64,000 nucleotides of DNA from Coniella vitis (taxonomy: Eukaryota; Ascomycota; Sordariomycetes; Diaporthales; Schizoparmaceae). The stretch lies in NCBI GenBank assembly GCA_011317545.1, contig WUJK01000004.1, positions 2,480,001 through 2,544,000 on the forward strand, read 5' to 3'. The position numbers were made by a program, and so were the translations under genes. The number at the start of each line of letters is the position of its first letter. The stretch's first letter is position 1. The notes under the pieces were generated by a model. It was not told the DNA's origin. It made no database searches and saw nothing but the letters and a program-made list of their open reading frames with translations. Below are positions 1 through 11,871 of the stretch, piece by piece.

Positions 1-239
1 CGGAAGTATATATAAAGCGGTTCTTATATTATTATTAGCGGTTTTATAATTTCCCTAAGGTAATAGTTAATAACCGAGGCTTAAACTAGATAGAAGGGTT
101 TTAGCGCCGATTATATAAGCTTATAAAGATAGAATAACGCTTAAATACCGCTTTTTACTTATAAATAGATAGAGTTATAGAAAGGGTAAACTAAGAGGTT
201 ATAGATTACCTCCGAACGTTCGTTATATATATATAATTA

Positions 240-925
240 GATTAACCGATACTCCTACCCGGTATTTAACTAGCTATTAATAATAGGGATATTAATATAA
301 TTAGCCTTAGCCTATTTTTTATTCTATATAGCTATTATATAGATCTAATCGAATAGGTAGAGCGTAGTATATTATTAGCGTAAGCGCTTAAAGTTTAGGC
401 TAAGAACTTTATTTAATAGCTTAAAGATATAACTACTTTTACTTAAGCTATAATAATAATTATATAATAACGAATAAAAGAATCTATAAATAAATTATAA
501 ATAATTATAAAATAGCTTATTAAGGGCGATAAGGTTTAGCTCTCCCTACGAAATATTACTACCGACCGCCCTTTAAAGAAGTTAGCCTAGCTATATAAGA
601 AGTATATTATAATATATATCGTTAGCCCTTATATAATAGAATTAGATATCCCGCCGGGTATTTACCCTTATTTCTATATAGATCTCCTAATTCGAGTTAT
701 ATAAGACCTATTCCTATTATAGGTATAAAGAGAATACCGGCTTAACTTTATTATAATTAAAAAGGGAAAGGAACCCGAGTATTAGGTAGAAAGTATTATT
801 AGAATATATAATAAGCTATATAAAGGCTATACGAAAACGGATAAAACGTTATAATATAAAGTCCTAGTTAAATAGGTTAGATAGGACTAGCTAAACTAAT
901 AGCTATTATTCGAATTTAAAGATAT
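240..925 (+). pseudogene. Ty3/gypsy integrase C-terminus plus chromodomain relic
   Basis: Reading through stops that RIP would create (CAA/CAG to TAA/TAG, TGG to TAG), the frame resembles the end of a chromovirus Pol. An INNRD-like segment (76 bases in from 201) is followed by a SLFF-like stretch. Then comes the GDKVW-type integrase motif at about 525-540 with LRNITT and DRPLKKL after it, then a VSP...LDIPPGIYP...DLL block to about 690. Finally there is a chromodomain-like piece with E-x-E and YKVLVK*V near 775-890. The frame changes at least once between about 400 and 480. The motif order matches fungal chromodomain-bearing Ty3/gypsy elements. It is certainly dead. Confidence 0.75.
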
Positions 926-1752
926 AGTTATTCTTAAGGAGTTTAAGTAATACTATAATAACGTTATAAGTTATAATAGCCTAAAGTTATAGAAAAGAAG
1001 AATAGGGAAATTAAATATTATAGATAAAAAGAAAACTATATATAAAACGCGCGCTAATATAGCTATTTACTTATCCTTATTTACCTCCTCCTTACTATTA
1101 GAATTACTCTCCTTAGTTTTATTAGAATAAGGGTTATTATTAACGCTATACTTCGCTTTAATACTAATTAAGCCCTTACCCTTATTACCCCCCTTTATAA
1201 GCTTTACTAATAGGTCGGTAATATCCTTTAACGCTACCGCTTAATAGTATATAAGCTTATAGCTATAGCGTTAATATAAAGTTAATAGGATATAAATAGG
1301 GAAGGAGTAATAGGTATATATACTATAAATATACTTATTATTTAATAACCGGATCTTATTATAACTAATTTAAATCTTACCTAACTTAAGTAAATAATTA
1401 TAAGTATAATATATAGCGAGAGTAATAAGGGCCTAGGGGCGGAGAGTATCTAGAGTATATAAATATAGGAAGGTATAAATAAGGAAGGAGTAGTATATAT
1501 TAGGGTTAAAAGTATTATAAGTAAGGGAATAATTAATTATAATAATAATAGCGATATATATCTCGTCGGTTTAGTAAAAAGGGGTATAGGAGTAGCCGGA
1601 GTTCTTACCCTTCTTATTTATCCTATAGGGGAAATAATAGGCGCCGGCTATAATAATTAGTAAGCTATAAAGAAGTAGGGGAAGCGCTACTTATTAATAC
1701 TATAGAGGTAAAGGGAAAGGGGGTTTTTAAAAACCCTTATAATATAGGGTAG

Positions 1753-2073
1753 GTATTATTTATCCCTAATACCCTTAGGGAGGGTAATATAAGGTTAGAG
1801 CTATGGGTTAATAGCGATAACGCTTTAAATAAGCTTATTAATAGCCTTATCGAGCTAGGTAACGATAGGGGTAAGGATAATAATAATAAGAGTAATAATA
1901 GGTACGGTAGGAATAGCTATAGCTATAACTATAAGTATTACCGTTATAGGAGTAGTTATAAAGCTTATAATAATAATAGGGGCGGTAATAATAGGTATAA
2001 CGGTAGGAGCTACGCTAGCTTACTTAGAGCGAGTAATAACGTTTATATTATTAATAGAGCTAAGTATAAGTAG
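1753..2073 (+). pseudogene. Gag-like relic of an LTR retrotransposon
   Basis: About 105 codons stay open up to a TAG at 2071-2073. The first part resembles the end of fungal Gag proteins (a PNTLREG segment, then a D-N-x-L heptad-like stretch). It is followed by a tail rich in Asn, Gly, Arg and Tyr, as in Gag linkers before a zinc knuckle; no CCHC knuckle is visible. Stops lie upstream in the same frame. The assignment rests on composition and a weak motif, so it is tentative. It lies 3' of the integrase relic, so it may belong to a second copy. Confidence 0.4.
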
Positions 2074-2844
2074 AGGACGAATAGGGAAAGCGCGATATTT
2101 ACCTTATTATTATAAAGGTTAGTTTTATATAACTTATAAGGGCTTTAGTTTAATTAAAAGGAAGAAATAACCCTTAGAATAAGGGTTAAAGGGGTATTTA
2201 TACTTTTTTAAAGCTTTAAGAGTAAAAATATTGCGTTTATAATTACCTATTAAGTTAAGGGCGTTATTATTATTCTATTAATAAATAATAAGCGGTAGAA
2301 CTTATAAACTCGCCGAGAGCTAGGTTAAAGGGAGCTCCGCGGATATAAGACTCCTTTTATATTCGCTAGGTATAAGGATAAGGCTCCTTTAATAGGGTAG
2401 ACGGGCGTAGTAATATTACGTTATTATACTTTTTAAATAGCTATTATACTATATATAGCTCTATAGGAGAGCGTTCGGCTTAAGCGGGGGGGTAATATTA
2501 TAGGCCTACGGGTAAATATATAGCTTCGGTATATTAGGGTATAAAGCCTTAGTTAGTATATTCCCTTCTCGTTTAGAAACTAGTATTATATAAGCGCTAA
2601 ATAAGAGCGTCTTCCGAGCAGCTTATAAGCCGTATAAAAGACTATCGATAATAGGACCCGTATCGACGGTAGACCTATAGAAAACTCTATCTATAGGTAG
2701 ATTTTAAACGTAAGAGCTACTTAAAAGCAGCTCTCGCGCCGCTATATAGATACTACCCTTACTTCTCTCCTTAAGTTAGTTAATAATAGAAATTGAGATC
2801 GAGACTGCGAACGCTCTCTCGATGCCCGTTCATACCTAGGCACT

Positions 2845-2990
2845 ACTATTACCGCTATTATCGCTATTACTATTATTACCGCTATTACTATTATTACTAT
2901 TATTATTACTATTATTATTACTATTATTATTACTATTATTATTACTATTATTATTATTATTATTACCTTCTTTATCGTTATTATAAGTAC
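2845..2990 (+). repeat. ATT/ACT trinucleotide satellite
   Basis: An almost pure run of TAT, TAC and ATT triplets, in the pattern of a decayed trinucleotide microsatellite. It gives a spurious poly-tyrosine frame on the + strand. It has C only in ACT/ACC contexts, so it is consistent with RIP having removed any CpA. Confidence 0.85.
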
Positions 2991-3989
2991 TAATAACCTT
3001 AGCTAATTATTCTCTAATATTAGCTAATCGTTCTAATATATTAACCCTATAAATAAGTAGTAATATTATATCGTAAGTAATAATAAGCTATTTAGTATTA
3101 CTACTACTACTAATAATAACGATAGGGCTAGCATTACCCTACGAATTCGTAACGCTTTTACTACTATTATTATCCTTACTAATAGTAAATAGATAGGACT
3201 AAGTATAAGGAATCTTTAAAATAGCCTCTTTTAACTAGTCGGTAGTAAAGGGATACTAAGATAATATAATCGTACGGACGGTAAAAGGTATCTATTTAGT
3301 TACTTATTAATATACTTCTTATAAAATAATAGATTCGGATAATTATACTTATACGATAATAAAGCTAGTTATTTTTAGCGTAATATTTATATTTAATACT
3401 AATACCTAATACTATTAATATTAGCTAGATATATAAGGAAGAAGCTATTTACTAGGATAGGGCTTATAAATATAATTCGGCTTCTTAGCTATAGCGCGAA
3501 CGTAACGTATATACTATTTAGTAATAAGTCGAGCGGGGGCTAAAGGGCTATTATTATTATTAATTACCGTAATAACTTTAGTATATTTACTAAACCTAAG
3601 CGTATAGTTAACGGTACTTTAACGTAAGATAAATATAAAGAATACTTACTAATTATTATTATTATTAGTAGGGCGCTTAGGAGGTATTTTTATTTCTCTA
3701 ATTAATAAATATTACGATTACTATAATAAAGTATTAATACTACGTACTAGCTACGAAAACGTAGGAAAGGAGTAAAGTAATAAGCGCGATAGAACTACTT
3801 TTTAATAGGGAAGATAAAGCGTATAATAAAGGGAGACTAAAAGGAAATACTAATAAAATATTTAAAAGTTTAATCTAAAGGAAGAAAGAAAAGGAAAAAA
3901 AAGTAAATTAATAGAGAAAAAAGAGTAGCTTTATAATTATAAAGGTAAAGCTATCGTAATAGTTAGGTAGCCCGTACACCCTGCCTATT

Positions 3990-4145
3990 TACTACTATTA
4001 TTACTATTTTTACTATTACTATTATTCTTTTATTATTACTATTATCCTTAGTATAAACTATTCTTATTTACTACTCTTTTATTACTATTATTATTCTATT
4101 ATTATTACTATTATTCTATTATAATTATAGCATTACTAATAATAC
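3990..4145 (+). repeat. Second ATT/ACT-rich satellite tract
   Basis: A stretch of TTACTATTATT-type triplets, less regular than the tract at 2845-2990 and interrupted by T runs. It has no coding or RNA-gene features. Confidence 0.6.
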
Positions 4146-4809
4146 CTTAAAACTCCTTAATAATAATACGATAATAATAATATAATAATAAGGATAATAA
4201 AGCAATAATAAAGATACTTTAACGTATAATATACTATATTATTCCTAGTACCGATATTTAATAATAATAAGCTATTTTTAGAATAATAGTATAGCTACTA
4301 TACTATAATACTAATAAAAGAAAATTAGATCTTAAATATATAATCTATAACTTAATTATAGATAATCTGCTTAAACGTAACGAATTATTATATAGAGTAC
4401 TTTAACCTGGATTATTATTACTAATAAGAAGGATATCTTCTAATAATTAATAGCTTCGAGGACGGAGCTTATAAGAAGGGGGATATTATTAGAGTTTAAG
4501 CTGGAAACTTACTTATCTATTACTTAAAAGTAACGAGAACCCTATAGAGTTAATTATATTTATAGTTATAGACGAAAACTAGAATACTAAATGGAAAAAG
4601 GAAGGAACTAAGTTTAGTTTAATTCCTAAATATAACCTTATTTGGAAATATATCTTAAATACTTCTAAGATCCTGCTTATTAGATGCTTTCTTATATCCT
4701 ATTACTTTACCTACTAAAACCTTAATATTTAGGAACTACTAAAGAACGTATACCTAAACCTTATTAAAGAATACGAAAATAAAAAGTTATTATAGCTTTA
4801 AATAGAGAA

Positions 4810-4881
4810 GGCATTATAGGGAATCGAACCCCGGACCTCCTAATAGGAAACTAGGAACTTTAACTACTAAGCTATAAGATT
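4810..4881 (-). pseudogene. RIP-decayed tRNA-Gly(UCC)-like gene
   Basis: On the minus strand 72 bases fold as a cloverleaf. The D stem is GCTT/AAGT. The anticodon stem CCTAG/TTAGG closes a seven-base loop with TCC at positions 34-36 and T33. The variable loop is AGGTC, and the T arm keeps the B-box GGTTCGATTCC. The A-box is altered, with TAGCTTAGTAGTTA in place of TGGCTTAGTGGTTA. Mismatches at the acceptor stem and the last T-stem pair are mostly explained by G-to-A or C-to-T changes, as expected from RIP. A tRNA caught inside a repeat, or a tRNA-derived SINE, are the two readings. It is unlikely to be functional. Confidence 0.55.
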
Positions 4882-5080
4882 ACTCGTATCTTTAACTATA
4901 ACAACTACCTATAAAAACAACTAGACCCCTTATTAAGAATTAAGAACCTTTAACGTATAGAAAACCTAGGTTAAACCCCGTAGTATATTAATCTATAATC
5001 CTAAATTACGAACTAAAGGCCCTAGCACCCTATAAATTACTAATAAGAAAATTAGACGGAGATAACGGAGAAACCCCGGA

Positions 5081-5480
5081 CTAATTAAAATCCTCTAACG
5101 CGGTAGTTATAAAACCCTTAGGTAATAGGCCTTTAGGAACGGTCGGCTCTACGGGACGATGCTTAGCCTTAGCGGCTAAACGCTCCTTCTCCGCCTCCTT
5201 ACGCTCTACGCGATCCAGGTCCTTTAGATTCGATAAACTATAACGAATAGCGCGCGCTATCCGTTCCCGTTATATCTTCTTTTAACGACGTATCCGATTA
5301 ATTTTAGCGTCTAGAGTATAACGCTCCTCCTCTAACTCTTTTATTTCGTCCTCTAATCTCTAATATTACGATAAGATAAATAGAAGATCTAAAGAGTTTA
5401 TCGTCTCTAGAATATTATATCGTAAGCGCTTATTACGTATATATTTAGCGTAATAGGAAGAATCGCTAGGGGAAATTTAA
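5081..5480 (-). pseudogene. Relic coiled-coil reading frame, transposon-associated
   Basis: One minus-strand frame ends at TAG (5081-5083). It reads as protein for about 130 codons if four in-frame TAA/TAG codons are taken as RIP-altered Gln codons. The sequence is highly charged: a hydrophobic stretch near 5380, then Glu/Lys/Arg heptads (LEDEIKELEEE, RIRR*KKI*RERIARA), then a Pro/Lys tail ending in ALEDFN. Such a C-terminal coiled coil is common in repeat-encoded fungal proteins. I do not recognise the family and cannot say whether it is a transposase or a captured host gene. Confidence 0.45.
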
Positions 5481-6125
5481 TAAGAAATTTTACCCTTAGA
5501 ATCGTAATAGGAATAAGGATATATCTCGAAAGCGTTCGAAAGGATAATTAAATATAAGGATAACCTCTATTTAGCAGAATTAGACCTTAGATTTATCGAA
5601 TAAGGCTTTATAATATACGAAGACGACGATATAACGAATTAGGAAAGTATAATCCGAAGTAAGAATATTAGGTGGGACTATTTACGGAAATACTATAGGT
5701 TTTTAGGGATAAAGACCGATAGAAGGGAGATAATATTATAACCTACGATTATATAGGTTATAGGAATAGGCTAGCGTAACTATATATTAGTAAATCGGAA
5801 CCTTAACGGACCGATAAGGATTTCTTATATAAGGACCTACGGATAATATAACTAGGGTTAGGGTCCTAATAGTTATATAATCGATAAAGTCGCTCGTCGA
5901 CCTAGTCGACCTATATACTACGAGTTAATAGAGTTACTTATCGACTAGATCGACTTATATTATAACGGAAGGATATAAGGATAGGAGTTTATAGCTTAAT
6001 ATTAGATAGTTTCCTTATAGTCTTTAGTTATAAATCTAAGTATTATTTTATATAATAGGGTAATCCCTCTTAATTACTTATAATACTTAATATTGCTCGA
6101 TAACGTACGAAGACTTAAAGGTAAT

Positions 6126-7173
6126 ACTTCCCCACCTGCTAATATACAACTTATAGGTACTTCCAGAATCCGGGATTTAGGCAAGGATCATTATATAATG
6201 GCTCTTCTCCATAACCAACGCTAAAGCCTACTTCTAAACTATAACTTGGTCGCTTAGACGTGACTTGGTGGCGCATGGACGTTGAATCAGTGCTCCAGTT
6301 GTAACGCTTTTTGGCACATGTTCACCTTTTTTTTTTTATGGTTATCCTGACGGAGTGGACTCTCTTGCATCGTGTAAAGGGCCCGAAGCTTTTGTGACAA
6401 GTCAGATTATCATAGTAGGTAATGGAATTGAATAGTACGCTATTGATCCGTCAAGCAGCCAGCCCGTATATGCATCAAATCTACCAAAGCTTCAAGTAGG
6501 AACGTACATGTTCTTTCGACAGGTTTTCGGTTCTCTGTACACAGCGGTGTACGTCCGAGGTTTCAAGAACCGGATTCATAAAAAAATCGAACAAGAGTGT
6601 TAATGGAATGGTTGTCAGTCGCTCAATGATATCTGAGCGCAACCTACAAGGGATCGATCCCTTCTACCCATGGTGTCGATACAATACGGATTTCAGCCTC
6701 GTTGGAGCAACCTGTCTTGAAGCAGTAGTTAGTTGCTGGATGAGCCAGCCAAAGGCGAGCAAAGCAAACTGCTGTTATGCTTCCTATAATGTATCATAGC
6801 TAATGGCTTGGAGGAGGTGCAGATGATCGTTGCTTGCTTGGTTGTGTGTTTGTGGCTATCCAAAACAGCTTCCTACATAAGAGCAAAGTGTCTGATAAAC
6901 TTTACAAGCCTGTATTATGCCGCTATTATCATAGGAGTGCTTTTCTTCTTCTTTTTTCTAAACAGCAGGAGTGCATTATGGTCATACAGAAGCTCTAGCA
7001 AATGTGTATATATCCAGTTCAAATTTGACTACTCGATTCCATATGGTGTGTGTATCAATGATCATACACAGCTCCATCCGTCTTATAAATCGTGAAAAAG
7101 ATTGCGTGTCCCATGTTCACCCTGAAGCTGTAACCATATACCAAAGTCTGCTCTCAGACAGTCGATGCTTCCT
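6126..7173. other. Intergenic, edge of the RIP block to the 4CL-like gene
   Basis: Base composition returns to normal here. There is a T run near 6329-6339. Short open frames at 6608-7095 lack codon bias and recognisable motifs. The right end is the 3' flank of the ligase gene. I see no supported gene. Confidence 0.6.
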
Positions 7174-9404
7174 TCACAGCTTCGGTCCAGCCTTGGCCCT
7201 GGCAGCCTTCTCTTTATCTCTCAACATTCGTCTGAGGATCTTCCCACTTGGACTCTTGGGAATCACATCGATAAACTCAACACCACCCTTGATCCACTTG
7301 TATGGAGCCTTGTGCTCCTCGACATGCTTGAGAATGGCACGGGCAACCTCTTCGTCTGGTTTGTCCGTGAATGAAGCTGCCTTGACAACAAATGCCTTGG
7401 GGACTTCGCCGGCACGGTCATCAGGGATTTGGATCACAGCACAGTCTGCAACGGCAGGGTGAGAGAGGAGGTGTGCCTCGAGCTCGGCTGGTGCAACTTG
7501 GTGACCTGTCGAGAGGAGATTGGTGTCAGTCTTGATAATATGTGCTTCCAGAGGCAGAAGGCTGGACCGGGGTTGTGGCAACCTACCCTTGACCTTGATC
7601 AATTCCTTGATGCGATCAACAATCACAACATGCTCATTCCCAGATGGCGCCAGTGTCACAATGGCCTCATCACCTGTCCTGACCCAGCGACCATCATTGT
7701 CATGCACAAATGTCTCGCTGGTTGCCTTCTCGTTATGGAAGTATCCCAGTGCCGCAGACGGGCTCTGTATCCACAGCTCACCAGGCACATCGTAGGTTGT
7801 GACCTCCTGGCCGTCCAGGCCAATGATTTTGGCTTTGGTTGACGGACATACGGAACCAGAGGATTTGGTCATGATGTCATGCTCGCTACTCGACACAGCC
7901 ACTGTAGCCGTTTCGGTCATTCCTGCAGAGGGTGGATCAGCGGGTGGGACATATTGATGGTATAGACGATTGAGCTCACCGTAGCCTTGGCCTACGCGCC
8001 ATGTGGGAAAGAGCGATTTTATGTCGGCAATCGTTTCTTCTCCTAGCGGTGCCGCTCCGGAAAACACCATTCTGACGCTGCTGAGGTCGTACTTGTTGCA
8101 CTCTTGGGCATTCCTAGCTAGGCTGATCAAGATTGGCGGGACCTGGTGATAGTGGAAATCAATATGCGGCGTCCCATAAATGCATGCAGAGCTTGAAGCA
8201 AGCATCATGGAGAGGGTTTTAGACGTACGAGGAATAATTGTTGCAACTTGTAGTTTTGAATCGCAGCCAGCAATGTTGGCATTTCGTACTTGGGCAACAC
8301 GATCACTTCATCCCCTCGCCAAACACTGCCATGAGCAATGAGGACGAGGCCGTAGATGTGGCTGAACGGCAAGAGCCCAAGCACAGCTTGCGTAACAACC
8401 CCGTACTTTTGTCTTGCATAGCTTTCGTGCACGACGTACTGCATCGTGTTGGCTATGACGTTGCGGTGAGAAATCATCACCGCCTTGGGCAGGCCCGAAG
8501 TGCCGCTCGAGTAGCAGAGGAAAGCAACCTGTCGACCACCCTGTCCCTTGGTCCATTTGAGTTCATCGAGTCTGTCGATCTTTTCGCCCTCTGATATCAA
8601 TTCGTCGATACTGACAAAACCATCGGCCTGCTTGAAGCCTGGTATGTCTATCAGCCACACCTTGTCGTTGGGGATGCCGGCAGCCTTGGCAGCCTCGAGG
8701 CCGACCTGCAACTGTGCAGTACCAAGGAATAGAACCTTTGCGCCAGAGGACTTTAGCTGGTGGGCGAGCTCCGGGGCTGAGTAGGCAGCGTTCGCTGGGG
8801 TGACGATGCCATTGAGCCGGTGGATGGCCGAAGCAACGGTAGCATAGTCAATCTGCAGATTTAAAGTCGGTCCAAAATTAGTCAAGTCATGATTTCATTT
8901 GCGAAAACGGCCTCGATCCGCAGAGCTGCTGTGTTGCACAAGCCCGGTGACGCCACGCGCCTCTTCTCAGACCTGCCATTGTGCACAAAAGGAACCCACA
9001 ATACCAAAGCCACCGGGGCCAAAGACGCGAAAGAGGGGGCAAGCTGTCAAGAGTGGCTCATACCGAGTTGAAGGAGAACATGCAAGCTACTTTGTCCCAT
9101 TCCGTCTCCTCATTCGGCTGCCATCCTAATCGCTTCGCAATGGCGCGAGCGAGAGCTTCCCGCCGTTGCGAAACCTGGCCATGGTTGAAGGTCTTGCCGG
9201 TCAGCCCGCAAGTAAATGGGTTCCTGCTCTTGGCGACAGGGAGCCGGCCATATTTCTCATTGTTGATGAACTCATAGAGGGGTATGCTGTCTGGGGGGTC
9301 TGCGACGAGGTCAGTACCGCTTTAGTCGCGCGACTCCATTTCCCGCGTTGCAACTGCTTACCAAAGGGCAGCTTAGGAACCCAGCTCGGCGGCTCAAAGA
9401 CCAT
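7174..9404 (-). CDS. 4-coumarate-CoA-ligase-like acyl-CoA synthetase
   Basis: Six exons read on the minus strand: 9404-9362, 9299-9064, 8852-8229, 8142-7980, 7922-7587 and 7505-7174, joined by GT-AG introns, giving 577 residues, the usual 4CL length. The start gives MVFEPPSWVPKLPF, a typical N-terminus of fungal 4CL-like proteins. Adenylate-forming hallmarks are present: the P-loop SSGTSGLPK at about 208-216, GYGMTETATV at about 354-363, DRIKELIKVKG in the hinge, and the catalytic Lys of PSGK at about 556. The enzyme would activate an aryl or acyl acid to its AMP ester and then to the CoA thioester. It ends in PKL, a plausible type 1 peroxisomal signal. The exact substrate cannot be read from the sequence. 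Confidence 0.92.
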
Positions 9405-11871
9405 GTTGAGTGTGGTGTGCTGTGGTGTGCTGTGGCTTGCTTTGGCGCTCGAGATATTGCAATGAGTCCGAAGCAGCAGGGCGAATGGCGTGGGCTTCTA
9501 AGCTTTCTGCAATTGGGGCGTCTCAACTGCAGATTCAGGGTATAAGTACATAGTAAAGCACTGAGATAGATGGCGGAATTCATGGGACGTGCCAGACAGC
9601 GTGCACGTCGACCACATGGACAAGAAGCTAAACGAGTCAAGACAGAGTGACGAGCGAGACCTCGGCAACTCTCTCATAGCGATCGTGGCTCACTCAAACA
9701 CCGCCCAGATTCGCAATCTTGGATCCAACCAGCAACCAACAATGCTAGCGGAAAGTGCGTCCCGTCCGTGGGTCTAGCGGTAATGCCCCGCACCGAGGAC
9801 CCCTGACACTCGCCGCGCGGGGAACGGGGCCCCTCTGAGCGTGCAAATGTGGGGGGGCCAAGTGCAGCAACAGCCAACCATGCACTACAATGTATGTGCT
9901 GTAGGGGACAGCGACCCCTGAAGAGAGCCCCCCGGTCCCTGTACATACTGCCCATCACCTCGGCACCGCCAGCGGCAATTGACCAAGGTTCTTAGTGTCT
10001 TGCGGAGCCGCTTCGTCACGCGAGGCTCAAACAAGGCGATTCATTGCATCCCTTATCTCCGTGCGCGTTTGACGACATGACAACTTGTTTGGGCACCGGG
10101 CAGTGTTTTGAGTTTGGATTGCCTCTTGTTTCGCCAACAAGCAATTGTCACGACGCCGTTGTGGCAGTGACACGCTGCACGCTCTCGTGCCGCAATAATG
10201 ATATTTAACAATTGCCTCCTCTCGCACTTCTTCTGTTCGGCCCATACTGGATGAAACATGAATAATCGATGTGTGTCGGGCGCAAAGCCAGTATGCCATG
10301 CTTCACTTCCCAGGCGTCCAATTACAGGTTCTTCATTGCTCGCTCGATTCATACTTGGGAATCATTCACTCTGCGGCGCAAGCTGGCTGGCATAGGCCAT
10401 CGACACGGATAGCTCATGCATAGCCAAGCAGCGAAGACATCACCAGCTCATAGAATTGTTCCTGGTCTTGAAACCAGGATTGCTATTGCTACGACTACAA
10501 ATTGAAATTTCAAAGATCTCTCATATTTTATGTTCTGTTGTTTGACCAAGACCAAACCGACGTGACGCCGCACTGAGCGCAATGACCATGGCGGCCGGCG
10601 GCAAGTCCTGTCCAAGTGATGCTCTGGCTGTGTCCTTCTTAAAGTCGTCCTCAGGACACCTTGATGCCAATCATACTCTTTCAAACGATAATGTCTCGAA
10701 CGAGTAGGATAGAGGAATGCTGTGTATCTTTCTTGACAGCATATGAAACACCACTACTTGAGCCTTCATCTTCATCGTTGGAGATATACTTTGTTCAGAT
10801 CGAGTAACGTGCGGTCTGGCAATGCGGAAAGGGATTGCAAGCCTCAGAGCTTGTTGAGATGATTCAAATTGGTTTAAAGTCGTGGTATTTTGGCCGAGTT
10901 TTGTTATTCGAGGATGCTATTAGGAGGATTGTGCGTGCTGCGGCAGGCGCCTCCTTCCATTTTACTGGTACTTTATCGTCACTGTGTTGTACTGTCGCGA
11001 CAACGGCCTCACGCCGCGATCGTGCCTTCCTGACCTGGCACTTTCCTCCTCGCCGTAGCGAGGTTCTTGAAACCAAAGTACCCTGCTACTTGTCACTCTT
11101 TTCTGTGAATCACTCCTGTCCATTTGTCGGCGCACTTTTTTCTAGCCAGCCCAAAAGATTTGCACGCCTCTGGGAGCTTCTTTTGTCAACTTCTTCCCCG
11201 TTCAACTTCTTCTTCCCCGTCCAACTTCTTCTCCCCCGTTCAACTTCTTCTTCCTCCCCGTCCAACTTCTTCTTCTTCCCCGTCCAACTTCTTCTTCTTC
11301 CCCGTCCAACTTCTTCTTCCGTCAACACCATTCATTAAGACAAACTTCAATCCTTTCTGATCCAAGCCGTTAATCTTCCCCGTTCAATTTCCATCTCAGA
11401 TACTTGAGCAGCCTTTGGCCTCTGGGTGCCCCCTCCATTTCCACCTGCTTCTGCTTTGGGAGTCTCTGGTCAGACTTCCATGGCCACGTTCTGCCCTGGG
11501 TGACTGTTTCTTCTCAAGCCCAGTCTCCGTTCCCTTTTGAGTTTGCCGTCTACGGCCACCTTCATTTTCGCCTTTCTAGTCACACAACCTTGACACTCAG
11601 TTTCAATTCCTCGTCACAGACTGGCACAATTCAGTATCCGGCTCGACGCAAATCTCGCCCATTTGCCAATCAAAGGCCCGCTCAGATACCATTTCATCAC
11701 GGTGCACCCTCTTTCTTCACCTTGGTGGCCTCGGTTCACTGCCACGCATTTGACGTCTCCGCACGACTTTCGCGCCGATCTGGAGAGCGCGTGAGTACGT
11801 TGTCCCGCACGTTTCAAAAGCTGCTGCACATGGATCTGCTAGCCTTTGATTGAGGTCCCGAATTCTTTACC
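9405..11871. other. Divergent intergenic region, 4CL-like to AlkB-like gene
   Basis: About 2.5 kb between two divergent genes. It holds one TACATAGTA site at 9547-9555, 143 bases upstream of the ligase start, and the minisatellite at 11185-11327. A pyrimidine-rich stretch at 11180-11870 is probably the promoter and leader of the downstream gene. Open frames here, such as 10835-11338, are low-complexity artefacts. I see no supported gene. Confidence 0.6.
11185..11327 (+). repeat. Pyrimidine minisatellite, about 7 units of 15-22 bp
   Basis: Seven tandem units share the core GTYCAACTTCTTC followed by variable TTC and CCC runs; the last full units are identical 22-mers. Unit length grows by TTC additions, pointing to slippage. 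It sits about 550 bases upstream of the AlkB-like start codon, in the pyrimidine-rich leader, and leaves a purine-only bias on the other strand. Confidence 0.85.

Larger units (their letters stand above)
1..6125. repeat. RIP-mutated, AT-rich transposon graveyard
   Basis: The block is A+T rich, saturated with TA dinucleotides and stripped of CpA and TpG: reading bases 1-1802 I found neither dinucleotide, whereas CpG is still common. This is the signature of repeat-induced point mutation, which in Pezizomycotina changes CpA to TpA in duplicated DNA. A few CA/TG survive beyond 1803, for example near 2590, 2820 and 3970. Normal composition returns at about 6090-6130. Recognisable relics inside are listed separately; the rest (for example 1000-1740, 2100-2800, 3000-3980, 4150-4800 and 5480-6125) has no intact reading frame. 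The block is probably heterochromatic and carries no functional gene that I can see. Confidence 0.93.

Noticed and set aside
2793..2993. Poly-tyrosine peptide
   Set aside because: Translation of a TAT/TAC satellite within the RIP block.
10835..11360. Ser/Phe/Pro-rich frames over the pyrimidine tract
   Set aside because: Created by the CTTCTTC minisatellite; the codon pattern is that of the repeat.
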